Positions 1 to 5,633 of a stretch of 5,633 nt of DNA are shown piece after piece (position 1 is the stretch's first letter; the number at the start of each line of letters is the position of its first letter). The position numbers and the translations under genes were made by a program. Source of the DNA: an uncultured Prevotella sp. (GTDB lineage Bacteria > Bacteroidota > Bacteroidia > Bacteroidales > Bacteroidaceae); NCBI GenBank assembly GCA_946623195.1, contig CAMOQW010000089.1, forward strand, positions 1-5,633. The letters are read 5' to 3'. The notes below the pieces were generated by a model. The model searched no databases. It saw nothing but the letters and a program-made list of their open reading frames with translations, and was not told the origin of the DNA.

Positions 1-980
1 CCCATGTAGGGGTCGGTGGCAATCTTGAATGCCAGAGCAGCTGTAGGCTCGTCCTCGCTGGGCTTGCGGCCCTCTTCCTCGTCGGTATTGGGGTTGGTAC
101 CCATCACTACGTCAACATCGACAGGAGCGGGAAGGAAAGCACATACATAGTCGAGCAGGGGCTGCACACCCTTATTCTTATATGAAGAACCGCAAATCAT
201 CGGGGTGCAAGCCATCGAGATAGTACCCTTGCGGATAGCGGCGATGATTTCATCCTCAGTAATGCTGTTGGGGTCATCGAAATATTTCTCCATGAGAGCC
301 TCGTCGTATTCGGCAGCAGCCTCGAGCAGCTTGTTGCGCCACTCGTCGCACTCGTCCTTCAGGTCGGCGGGAATCTCCTCGATGTCATACTCAGCACCCA
401 TGGTCTCGTCGTGCCACAGGATTGCCTTCATCTTAATCAGGTCTACCACGCCCTTGAAGTTCTCCTCAGCACCGATAGGCACCTGAATCACCACGGGGTT
501 GGCGCCCAAGATGTCCTTCATCTGCTGAACAGTCTCGAAAAAGTCGGCACCCGAGCGGTCCATCTTGTTCACATAGCCGATACGGGGAACATTATACTTG
601 TCGGCCTGACGCCAAACAGTCTCTGACTGAGGCTGAACGCCATCGGCAGCCGAGTAAGTAGCCACGGCACCGTCCAACACACGCAACGAACGCTCCACCT
701 CAGCGGTGAAGTCAACGTGTCCCGGAGTGTCAATCAGGTTAATCTTGAACTGCTTGCCTTTCCAGGTCCAGTTACAAGTGGTAGCAGCCGACGTGATAGT
801 GATACCACGCTCCTGCTCCTGAGCCATCCAGTCCATGGTAGCAGCACCATCGTGCACCTCACCAATCTTATGCGTCTTACCTGTGTAGAACAGGATACGC
901 TCCGACGTGGTGGTCTTACCGGCATCGATGTGAGCCATAATACCGATATTGCGGGTCAAATGTAAATCGCGATTTGCCAT
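1..980 (-). CDS. fusA: Elongation factor G (EF-G), N-terminal 326 codons, runs off the left edge
   Basis: EF-G is the cytoplasmic GTPase that drives translocation of tRNA and mRNA on the ribosome and, with RRF, ribosome recycling. I translated this by hand from the ATG at 980. The protein begins [20 protein letters not shown]. The P-loop AHIDAGKT is at residues 16-23, the switch I motif RGITI at 58-62, DTPGH at 84-88 with the catalytic His88, and NKMD at 138-141. A G' insertion occupies roughly 160-255, and a G5-like GSS is at 264-266. With every GTPase motif intact, it matches the canonical translocase rather than the GTPase-deficient EF-G2 paralogue known in Bacteroides. About half of a normal ~700-residue EF-G is present; domain II has just begun at the window edge. 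It lies 35 bp after rpsG, as expected in a str operon. An AAGGA sequence sits 8 nt before the ATG. Identity is near certain. Confidence 0.97.
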   Translation of the reverse strand, partial: MANRDLHLTRNIGIMAHIDAGKTTTSERILFYTGKTHKIGEVHDGAATMDWMAQEQERGITITSAATTCNWTWKGKQFKINLIDTPGHVDFTAEVERSLRVLDGAVATYSAADGVQPQSETVWRQADKYNVPRIGYVNKMDRSGADFFETVQQMKDILGANPVVIQVPIGAEENFKGVVDLIKMKAILWHDETMGAEYDIEEIPADLKDECDEWRNKLLEAAAEYDEALMEKYFDDPNSITEDEIIAAIRKGTISMACTPMICGSSYKNKGVQPLLDYVCAFLPAPVDVDVVMGTNPNTDEEEGRKPSEDEPTAALAFKIATDPYM

Positions 981-1015
981 TTCTTTTATCCTTTTACCTT
1001 ATTACCTATTTAATA

Positions 1016-1492
1016 TTAGAAACGGAAGTGAGCGAATGCGCGGTTAGCCTCAGCCATACGGTGCATATCTTCCTTACGCTTGAAGGCACCACCCTGGCTA
1101 TTGAAAGCATCCATGATTTCGGCAGCCAATTTGTCGGCCATCGACTTACCACTGCGCTTACGTGCAAACGAAATCATATTCTTCATGGAGATGCTCTCCT
1201 TGCGGTCAGGACGAATCTCAGTAGGCACCTGGAAAGTGGCACCACCGATACGGCGACTCTTCACCTCCACCTGGGGAGTGATATTGTCGAGGGCCTGCTT
1301 CCAAATTTCCAGAGCCGACTTCTCCTCGTTCTGCATCTTGCTCTTGACGGTCTCAAGGGCGTTGTAGAAAATCTCATAAGAGATAGACTTCTTACCATCA
1401 TACATCAGATGGTTCACAAACTTCGACACTTTCTTGTCGTTGAAGACTGGATCGGGCAAGATCACTCTCTTCTTTGGTTTTGCTTTTCTCAT
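1016..1492 (-). CDS. rpsG: 30S ribosomal protein S7
   Basis: S7 is the primary rRNA-binding protein that nucleates assembly of the 30S head and lines the E-site/mRNA exit region. The 158-residue product has the normal bacterial length. Family hallmarks are visible: the N-terminal [20 protein letters not shown] block at residues 14-33, a basic [12 protein letters not shown] beta-hairpin region at 79-90, and the C-terminal [20 protein letters not shown] block at 134-153. The start at 1492 is preceded by an A-rich stretch without a Shine-Dalgarno motif, which is normal for Bacteroidetes. It is the middle gene of rpsL-rpsG-fusA, separated from rpsL by an unusually roomy 188 nt and from fusA by 35 nt. 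In Escherichia coli S7 represses its own operon by binding the S12-S7 intercistronic RNA; whether the spacer here works the same way is an inference. Confidence 0.98.
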   Translation of the reverse strand: MRKAKPKKRVILPDPVFNDKKVSKFVNHLMYDGKKSISYEIFYNALETVKSKMQNEEKSALEIWKQALDNITPQVEVKSRRIGGATFQVPTEIRPDRKESISMKNMISFARKRSGKSMADKLAAEIMDAFNSQGGAFKRKEDMHRMAEANRAFAHFRF

Positions 1493-1680
1493 TTTTGTCT
1501 TGAATTAATGTTGTGCTTGGGGCTGTTCTTTTCTCGTTCTTCAACGCTCTCACGCGAGCATTTACTCAACCTGTCTGTAACAATTCTCCAGCAAAACGGT
1601 TTTTTCTTTGTTTTTGTTTAGGGTAGCGGTGGGGTTACCACCACTGGTGCGCCCAATGGATTTCTAATCCTCTCCGATTA
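1493..1680 (-). promoter_or_regulatory. rpsL-rpsG intercistronic spacer, possible S7 control region
   Basis: This 188-nt stretch has no credible gene. Read as minus-strand RNA it can form three small hairpins. The best is at 1543-1562: a 7-bp stem with one G-U pair (AAUGCUC/GAGCGUU) and a 6-nt loop. At 1628-1642 there is a 5-bp stem (GGUGG/CCACC) with a 5-nt loop. At 1658-1670, just after the rpsL stop, there is a 5-bp stem (GGAUU/AAUCC) with a 3-nt loop. An A-rich tract separates the second hairpin from the first. None is followed by a U-run, so they do not look like terminators. A role in S7 feedback is suggested only by analogy with the E. coli str operon. Confidence 0.4.
1543..1562 (-). 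other. Hairpin in the rpsL-rpsG spacer
   Basis: This is an inverted repeat of 7 bp (AATGCTC and GAGCGTT on the minus strand) around the loop GCGTGA, about 50 nt before the rpsG start. One pair is G-U in minus-strand RNA but an A-C mismatch in plus-strand RNA, so the fold favours the operon transcript. No U-tract follows, which argues against a terminator. Confidence 0.45.
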
Positions 1681-2061
<381 letters not shown>

Positions 2062-2140
2062 AATTTGTTTGTTTTTAATTTATTATATTGTTATATCTAT
2101 TTCAACTTGACATAATACGCCCATACACACTGGGCGCTTT
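2062..2140 (-). promoter_or_regulatory. 5' leader of the str operon with a hairpin near its 5' end
   Basis: If transcription starts a few bases after the TACCTTTG element, the rpsL leader is about 80 nt long. Close to its 5' end, at 2118-2136, a 6-bp stem CGCCCA/TGGGCG encloses a 7-nt loop. The remaining ~55 nt to the ATG is strongly A/T-rich and probably unstructured. The hairpin could protect the mRNA 5' end or be a ribosomal-protein binding site; the sequence does not distinguish these. The transcript start is inferred, not observed. Confidence 0.4.
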
Positions 2141-2145
2141 TGGGC

Positions 2146-2155
2146 TGCAAAGGTA
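2146..2155 (-). promoter_or_regulatory. Bacteroidetes-type promoter (-7 element) for the str operon
   Basis: The minus strand reads TACCTTTGCA, an exact match to the TAnnTTTG -7 consensus used by the Bacteroidetes primary sigma factor. It lies in the only substantial gap upstream of rpsL. I see no good TTTG -33 element at the usual ~19-21 bp spacing (the bases there are around GGTGGTT), so the upstream half is weak or degenerate. An A/T-rich stretch further upstream (about 2175-2240) could act as an UP-like region. Confidence 0.72.
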
Positions 2156-2205
2156 CAAACTTTTCCGTGAACCACCTAATATATAGTAAACAAAAAAACA
2201 CTTAC

Positions 2206-2222
2206 TTAACATTTTTAACATT
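2206..2222. repeat. Short direct repeat TTAACATT x2
   Basis: TTAACATT occurs at 2206-2213 and again at 2215-2222, a 9-bp spacing, in the A/T-rich zone about 50-75 bp upstream of the TACCTTTG element. It could be a binding-site pair or simple low-complexity sequence. No known regulator site was recognised. Confidence 0.3.
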
Positions 2223-2242
2223 AAATAAGCGTTTTAACGATT

Positions 2243-2259
2243 AATTGGCATCGCCAATT
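2243..2259 (-). terminator. Candidate terminator after the DUF3467 gene
   Basis: A perfect 7-bp inverted repeat, AATTGGC and GCCAATT with a 3-nt loop, starts 5 nt after the DUF3467 stop codon. Its position between that gene and the rpsL promoter fits a terminator. The stem is only moderately G/C-rich and no T-run follows on the minus strand, so termination may be weak or depend on Rho, with some read-through into the str operon. Confidence 0.4.
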
Positions 2260-2264
2260 GCTTC

Positions 2265-2582
2265 TTAAGCCTCACCTTTGCCTACCGGGAAGGGGGCAAT
2301 GGTGCGCGGCTCTTGATTGGGAATCTTGATGGGTCCGAAGTTGCGTTCGTAGCGAACGATGTTCTCCTGCAAGGCAGCCAGCAGGCGTTTGGCATGTTCG
2401 GGAGCCAGTATGACGCGACTCTTCACCTGTGCCTTGGGCACTCCGGGTAACACCCTGGCGAAGTCGAGGATGAAATCACTGCTGGAGTGCGTGATGATGG
2501 CGAAGTTGGCATATTCGCCCTGCGCCACCTCCTGCGACAGCTCAATCTGCATCTGTCCCTGATTCTGAGTATTGTCAGCCAT
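2265..2582 (-). CDS. DUF3467 domain protein
   Basis: This small protein of 105 residues has no signal peptide or membrane segment, so it is probably cytoplasmic. It matches the DUF3467 family, which is common in Bacteroidetes and of unknown function. Recognisable blocks are GEYANFAIITHSSSDFILDF at residues 22-41, a central LPGVPKAQVKSRVILAPEHA at 45-64, and KRLLAALQENIVRYERNFG at 65-83. A proline-rich tail (PNQEPRTIAPFP) and a short basic end follow. The length is normal for the family. The gene begins 2 bp after the stop codon of the secreted 214-residue gene, so the two are very likely co-transcribed. A GGAG sequence inside the upstream gene's last codons lies 8 nt before the ATG, a rare Shine-Dalgarno-like site for this phylum. 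It is the last gene before the str promoter. Confidence 0.88.
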   Translation of the reverse strand: MADNTQNQGQMQIELSQEVAQGEYANFAIITHSSSDFILDFARVLPGVPKAQVKSRVILAPEHAKRLLAALQENIVRYERNFGPIKIPNQEPRTIAPFPVGKGEA

Positions 2583-2584
2583 GA

Positions 2585-3229
2585 TTAGTTCTCCGGAACC
2601 ACACGTTCGTTGATGAAGTCAGACACCTTCTGCGCGTACTTCTGAGCAGCAGCCGACTCGTTCTTGGAATTCTCAAAAGCCTTGATACGGGCACGGCTGG
2701 CAGCATCCTCATTGACAATGTAGAAAGCCTGCACAGAGATGGTGCCGTCAGGGTTGTTATGCTTCACGCTAAAGCTGGGGCGCAGCTCGCCACGGATTTC
2801 CTGCTGCACCTTGCCCTCGTAGGCAGCATAGAACTTATCAAATTCTGCCTCGGGGTTAGACACGTCGTTAGCCATATCGCTGAGGATGCGGCCCTTCACC
2901 AGCTGACCAGCTGTCGTAGCATAGCGGTTGGCAGCACTGTTTTGGGCGGCAGCGGCAGCCAGGTTAGCCGACTTGGCTGTAGAGAATCCCACGATCTCTA
3001 ACACCTTGTCGCCTTCGGTCTCCAGAGTAGTATAGTGCTTGGTCAGCACAGCCTCCAGCGTACGAGAAGAACCGAAAATCTGATAGCCGTCCTTCTTCAG
3101 TTCCTTCAGCTTCTTCTTCACTTCCTTGTTCACGGCCTTGGCCTGTTCCTTGGTCAGCCCCTGTGCCTGTGCCGTCGTCACCATCATGCAGACAGCCATC
3201 ATCATCATCATTAATTTCTTCATAATCAT
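2585..3229 (-). CDS. Exported 214-residue protein, LPP20-like features, function unknown
   Basis: I do not recognise a named family with certainty. The N-terminus is a Sec signal peptide: a lysine pair, a very methionine-rich hydrophobic core, and a likely cleavage site AQA|Q at residues 20-23. The mature part opens with a lysine-rich amphipathic helix (about 26-47). A segment follows with GFSTAKSANLAAAAAQNSAA (81-100), then NRYATTAGQLVKGRI, a helical stretch to about 145, and a strand-like ISVQAFYIVNEDAA at 164-177. This layout, an Ala-rich helix with regularly spaced small residues followed by beta strands, recalls LPP20/FlgT-type domains, like the larger protein just upstream. Cys14 lies in the signal core as MAVC, not a lipobox, so a soluble periplasmic form is likely. 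The start could be Met1 or Met3 (3223). It lies 37 bp after its upstream neighbour and 2 bp before DUF3467. Confidence 0.75.
   Translation of the reverse strand: MIMKKLMMMMMAVCMMVTTAQAQGLTKEQAKAVNKEVKKKLKELKKDGYQIFGSSRTLEAVLTKHYTTLETEGDKVLEIVGFSTAKSANLAAAAAQNSAANRYATTAGQLVKGRILSDMANDVSNPEAEFDKFYAAYEGKVQQEIRGELRPSFSVKHNNPDGTISVQAFYIVNEDAASRARIKAFENSKNESAAAQKYAQKVSDFINERVVPEN
3197..3211 (-). repeat. (ATG)5 trinucleotide run in a signal peptide
   Basis: Five consecutive ATG codons encode Met7-Met11 of the 214-residue exported protein, giving part of the hydrophobic core of its signal peptide. Slippage here would add or remove whole methionines without a frameshift. It could also offer alternative in-frame start codons. 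Confidence 0.8.
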
Positions 3230-3266
3230 TAAGTTTTAGTGATACAATAATAGTTTTCTGTTCTCG

Positions 3267-5111
3267 TTAGTCGAAGTTTCCTCCGTATATCAGTCCATAA
3301 TAGGGATCGTCTTTCTCAAAGTTGCCGTTGATGTTCGAGTCGCGGTGGGGCTGCCACGTTCGCACCTTGATGCACGGCTGGTCAATATCATTGAGGTCTA
3401 CCATCAGGAACAGGTAGCCCGTATCGCCGTAGTTCGACGAGTAGTAGTCCTGGTGAATCAGGATGCCGAAGGTGTCGCCGCCCTTGCCCATCTTCTTCAC
3501 CTCATTGTCAGCAAAGCGGATATTGATGAACTGGTTGCTCCTGAAGCTCTTCTCCAAATTAGCCAGATAGGTCTGCTTGTCCTGCCGCGTGTACTTCACC
3601 ATCTCGTTGTCGATATACTTGGCATTCTCGCCCTTGCGAGCAGCATGCTTGGTGACGTGGCCTACGATGATGATGGCATCGTCGTCAAAGATGCTCTTGA
3701 TATAGTCCAAGCGCTTCAGTGCGAAGGCCGTCTTATAGTTTTCCAGGAAGGTGGCAATCACCATGCGCACCGAGTCGTTCCATCCAGCAGCATCGCGGTT
3801 GAAGATGTCGTCACGGGCCGCCTTGTCGAGCCCGAAGGCTACCGACTCTATCTTCTCGTCCTTATTGAAGGTGAAGGTGACATCCTCCACGAAGGCGCGG
3901 TTGTTGTTCTTGAACGAGAAGCGCATAGGCACCGACCGACAGATGGTGCGGTCGCCCAGCTGGTAGAACTTCAGCTGCGGATTACCCATCACGGTGGCAT
4001 TGCCATAGTTCACTAGCTTGTCGAACATATTGAAGCCTTCCGGCGTAAAATAGGTCGACACGGCCTGATAGTTCTTCTGCTTGATGGCGCTGACGATGAC
4101 GTCAACCGTCTTCACGAAGTTCTTGGGCTGCGCCACCTGGACGGCATGAGTAGCCACACTCATGTTCGTCACGGCAGCCTGCAGTGTAGCCATCGCCTGC
4201 TTCTGTTCCGACTTCTTGCCCGTCTGCACCGTCACGGTGGCTTCCTTGTAGGGTGTGCTCTTGAAGATGTGCATCACCTTCTCCAGTTCAGCCTCCAGGC
4301 GCATCTGGCCCTTGAACTCATATTCATACTGCAACTGAATCTTGTCGGTGGGCGTCGTGGGCATCATCTCGACCTGCATCATACCGTCCTTGGCAGAATA
4401 GATGTTGCTCCACTCGCGACCGTCCCAGTAGTGGAAGTCGAGACTGGTCACAGGCTTTTCCTTATAGGTAAACAGCAGGCTCACCTCCTGGTCCTCCACT
4501 TTGGTCACCTCGGGTTTAATCTGCCCCATCACCGTGCGGAGCTGTTCCGGAATCCACATCGTCAGCGGATACTTGATGCCGTCGACGGTCATCTTGATGC
4601 TGCTGGCATTGGGCATACTCTTTAACAGGCACGATGCCCAATAGTAGCTGCGCAGACAGGCATCCAGTCGCCCAAGTTTCTCAGCATTCATGGCACTATA
4701 GACGTAGCTCATGATGAGTTCCTCTCGCTCCTTGAACGCCTTGTCCAGCTCCGAGCGCTTGATGTAGCGCACCACGACGGCCTGGGGTTCGGCACTCACG
4801 ATGACGTTCTGGGTATTCCTCAGCGTACCCTGTGAATAGGTGCGCACCACATTCGACACCGTCGACTGGGCATCGTTGCCTTCGGCGGTGTTCACCTCAC
4901 GCTCGTCAATGGTGAAGTCGCTTTCAATCTGCACCGAAATCTTACTCATCAGGTCGGCCAGCGCATTGTTGTCGGCCTCCTTCACAGTGGCTCCGTGACC
5001 CTCACCCCACAGGTAGTTGGGGTCAGCCTTCACAGCATCTGCCTGCCCTCCGCCCTGGGCCATCACCCAGAGCGGCAGCGTGAGCAGTATGCAACATATC
5101 AGTTTTCTCAT
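3267..5111 (-). CDS. Exported 614-residue protein: LPP20-like N-terminus, probable NTF2-like C-terminal modules
   Basis: This is a secreted or periplasmic protein of unknown function. A signal peptide covers residues 1-18 (MRKLICCILLTLPLWVMA, then Gln19). The adjacent cysteines at 6 and 7 are too early for a lipobox. Residues 30-118 resemble the LPP20 family: YLWGEGHGATVKEADNNALA at 33-52, an amphipathic helix, and a strand-like QNVIVSAEPQAVVVRYIKRS. A TPR-like helical hairpin lies at about 130-165 (VYSAMNAEKLGRLDACLRSY). A beta-rich middle region spans 200-295. Residues 333-428 and 447-590 each start with a helix pair followed by long strands (DVIVSAIKQKNYQAVSTYF; FLENYKTAFALKRLDYIKSI), which suggests two NTF2/SnoaL-like folds. 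That is inference from pattern, not a search. The gene lies 43 bp after the 79-residue gene and 37 bp before the 214-residue one. The only sensible start is the signal-peptide Met. Confidence 0.8.
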   Translation of the reverse strand: MRKLICCILLTLPLWVMAQGGGQADAVKADPNYLWGEGHGATVKEADNNALADLMSKISVQIESDFTIDEREVNTAEGNDAQSTVSNVVRTYSQGTLRNTQNVIVSAEPQAVVVRYIKRSELDKAFKEREELIMSYVYSAMNAEKLGRLDACLRSYYWASCLLKSMPNASSIKMTVDGIKYPLTMWIPEQLRTVMGQIKPEVTKVEDQEVSLLFTYKEKPVTSLDFHYWDGREWSNIYSAKDGMMQVEMMPTTPTDKIQLQYEYEFKGQMRLEAELEKVMHIFKSTPYKEATVTVQTGKKSEQKQAMATLQAAVTNMSVATHAVQVAQPKNFVKTVDVIVSAIKQKNYQAVSTYFTPEGFNMFDKLVNYGNATVMGNPQLKFYQLGDRTICRSVPMRFSFKNNNRAFVEDVTFTFNKDEKIESVAFGLDKAARDDIFNRDAAGWNDSVRMVIATFLENYKTAFALKRLDYIKSIFDDDAIIIVGHVTKHAARKGENAKYIDNEMVKYTRQDKQTYLANLEKSFRSNQFINIRFADNEVKKMGKGGDTFGILIHQDYYSSNYGDTGYLFLMVDLNDIDQPCIKVRTWQPHRDSNINGNFEKDDPYYGLIYGGNFD

Positions 5112-5154
5112 ATACCTTATTTATATATATAGACGTTTGAAGTCTGAAAAAGTT

Positions 5155-5394
5155 TTATTTTATCACCACTTTTTTGCCATTTCTCACGTAAGATCCTTTT
5201 GTTTCGTACCATCCACGTGATTGCGGAATTGCAAACGGTCCGACATCCATTCCATTGCGTTCTGCCTTCTTATCATCATAGTAGAATGTCAACAGGGTGT
5301 CACCTGTTAGCACGGCATATGCCTCCTGGGCCTTCAACTGGCTCGGCATCAGAATGGCGAGCATCACGGATAATATAGGTGACAGTTTCTTCAT
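5155..5394 (-). CDS. Short secreted protein resembling the first module of BspA/DUF285 surface proteins, probably truncated
   Basis: This 79-residue product has a clear Sec signal peptide (KK at 2-3, hydrophobic core, probable cleavage near LKA|Q at 20-23). The mature 56 residues include EAYAVLTGDTLLTFYYDD (24-41), then RNGMDVGPF (46-54) and SRGW (59-62). These are the opening motifs of the BspA-like, DUF285-repeat surface proteins common in Prevotella and Bacteroides. In those proteins a strand of the type I-T-K-V-V-F-D and many repeats follow. Here the protein ends at KKVVIK, almost exactly where that strand would begin. It may be a remnant of a longer surface protein or a genuine small secreted protein; the intact reading frame and signal peptide leave both open. 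The next gene starts 43 bp downstream. No convincing promoter was seen upstream. Confidence 0.65.
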   Translation of the reverse strand: MKKLSPILSVMLAILMPSQLKAQEAYAVLTGDTLLTFYYDDKKAERNGMDVGPFAIPQSRGWYETKGSYVRNGKKVVIK

Positions 5395-5434
5395 ATTCGG
5401 TTTTCTTCATTTAGTTACTTTTCTTTTTTCCTCA

Positions 5435-5454
5435 AAGGGAACAGCCGCTCCCTT
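5435..5454 (-). other. 8-bp hairpin between the Rpn-like gene and the small secreted gene
   Basis: On the minus strand AAGGGAGC and GTTCCCTT pair around a GGCT tetraloop. One pair is G-U in minus-strand RNA and an A-C mismatch in the other direction, so it favours the transcript of these genes. It lies about 40 bp before the 79-residue gene and 56 bp after the stop of the Rpn-like gene. No T-run follows, so it is a poor intrinsic terminator. It may instead be a leader structure. The 116-bp gap holds nothing else I can name. Confidence 0.4.
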
Positions 5455-5510
5455 GCGAGACTATTCTCATTTCATCTGGACTCTAGTCTAAAGCCTTGCT
5501 GGGCAGCACC

Positions 5511-5633
5511 CTACATCAGCTGTTTCACCGTCTCAATGCTTTCACCCAAATCATGGGCAATGGCTTCTGGCGTCATACCCGCTTTCAGCAACATACTAAT
5601 AGTCTTCTTGAGCTTCTGATTGCTCTCCTCAAG
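5511..5633 (-). CDS. C-terminal 40 residues of a PD-(D/E)XK nuclease-family (Rpn-like) transposase
   Basis: Only the end of this gene is in the window; it enters from the right edge in frame. The translation is LEESNQKLKKTISMLLKAGM followed by TPEAIAHDLGESIETVKQLM and a TAG stop. It combines a coiled-coil segment (LEESNQKLKK, probably the last of several LEESN-type repeats beyond the edge) with a small helix-turn-helix-like tail of the form GMTPEAIAHDLGESIETVKQL. This tail is typical of the PD-(D/E)XK nuclease-family putative transposases (PF12784 type, related to RpnA-like proteins) abundant in Bacteroidales. The catalytic domain is not visible, so activity cannot be judged. It may be a mobile-gene neighbour rather than part of the envelope cluster. 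Confidence 0.75.
   Translation of the reverse strand, partial: LEESNQKLKKTISMLLKAGMTPEAIAHDLGESIETVKQLM

Noticed and set aside
734..925. 63-codon minus-strand frame inside the fusA region
   Set aside because: It is out of frame with the clear EF-G translation from 980, and its Arg/Ser-rich product is a frame artefact.
974..1621. 215-codon open frame on the plus strand opposite rpsG
   Set aside because: It is antisense to an unmistakable S7 gene, its product resembles no family I know, and it owes its openness to the codon bias of rpsG. No promoter or start context was seen.
1658..1670. Similarity of GGATTAGAAATCC in the rpsL-rpsG spacer to the 16S rRNA GGATTAGATACCC segment, as possible S7 target mimicry
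   Set aside because: The match is short and A/T-rich, and that 16S segment is not the known S7-binding region, so chance is the simpler explanation.
3230..3266. TATTATTG as a promoter between the 614- and 214-residue genes
   Set aside because: It differs from TAnnTTTG by one base, has no -33 element at the right distance, and the 37-bp gap in a tight cluster makes an internal promoter unnecessary.
3345..4016. 223-codon open frame on the plus strand inside the 614-residue gene
   Set aside because: It is a shadow of the minus-strand gene with compositionally odd, His/Val/Leu-rich translation, and has no signal, domain or promoter of its own. The same applies to the 159-codon frame at 4146-4625.
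5055..5111. Lipoprotein reading of the 614-residue protein on the basis of the LPP20 'lipoprotein' family name
   Set aside because: The only cysteines in the signal are residues 6 and 7, too near the N-terminus and without a lipobox before them; an A|Q signal peptidase I site fits better.
5299..5410. Alternative minus-strand ATG at 5410 (MKKTEYEE...) 16 nt before the small secreted gene
   Set aside because: It is in a different frame, runs only 36 codons, and lacks any hydrophobic signal core. The near-duplicate ATGAAGAAA looks coincidental.
5395..5510. TCCCTTTG (minus strand) as a promoter for the small secreted gene
   Set aside because: The second base of the -7 element is C instead of A, no -33 element is present, and the sequence is explained as one arm of the hairpin at 5435-5454.

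Overview
The window looks like a chromosomal segment of a Bacteroidales bacterium, most likely Prevotella or a close relative. The evidence is the Bacteroidetes-type promoter element TACCTTTG ahead of rpsL, A/T-rich leaders without Shine-Dalgarno sites ahead of rpsL and rpsG, a DUF3467 protein, a BspA/DUF285-type secreted fragment, and the tail of a PD-(D/E)XK nuclease-family (Rpn-like) transposase. The genus is an inference. Every gene I can support lies on the minus strand, so transcription runs from the right end of the window to the left.

From right to left, 5511-5633 holds the last 40 codons of the Rpn-like gene. A 116-bp gap with an 8-bp hairpin follows. Next is a 79-residue secreted protein (5155-5394) that resembles only the first module of BspA-like surface proteins. 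A compact cluster comes after it: a 614-residue exported protein with an LPP20-like N-terminus and probable NTF2-like C-terminal modules (3267-5111), a 214-residue exported protein (2585-3229), and the DUF3467 protein (2265-2582). Gaps within the cluster are 37 and 2 bp, with 43 bp to the 79-residue gene, so co-transcription is likely.

A 203-bp intergenic region (2062-2264) carries a candidate terminator hairpin, a promoter and a hairpin-bearing leader. It leads into the str operon: rpsL (S12), rpsG (S7) and the first 326 codons of fusA (EF-G), which runs off the left edge. These three make the decoding-site protein S12, the 30S head protein S7 and the translocation GTPase. A 188-nt rpsL-rpsG spacer with three possible hairpins is the best candidate for post-transcriptional control.

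No tRNA, rRNA, CRISPR array or complete mobile element was seen. The translation genes are ordinary. The less familiar part is the envelope cluster directly upstream. I found no clearly new multi-gene system; the most useful leads are the paired exported proteins, the rpsL-rpsG spacer and the BspA-like fragment.
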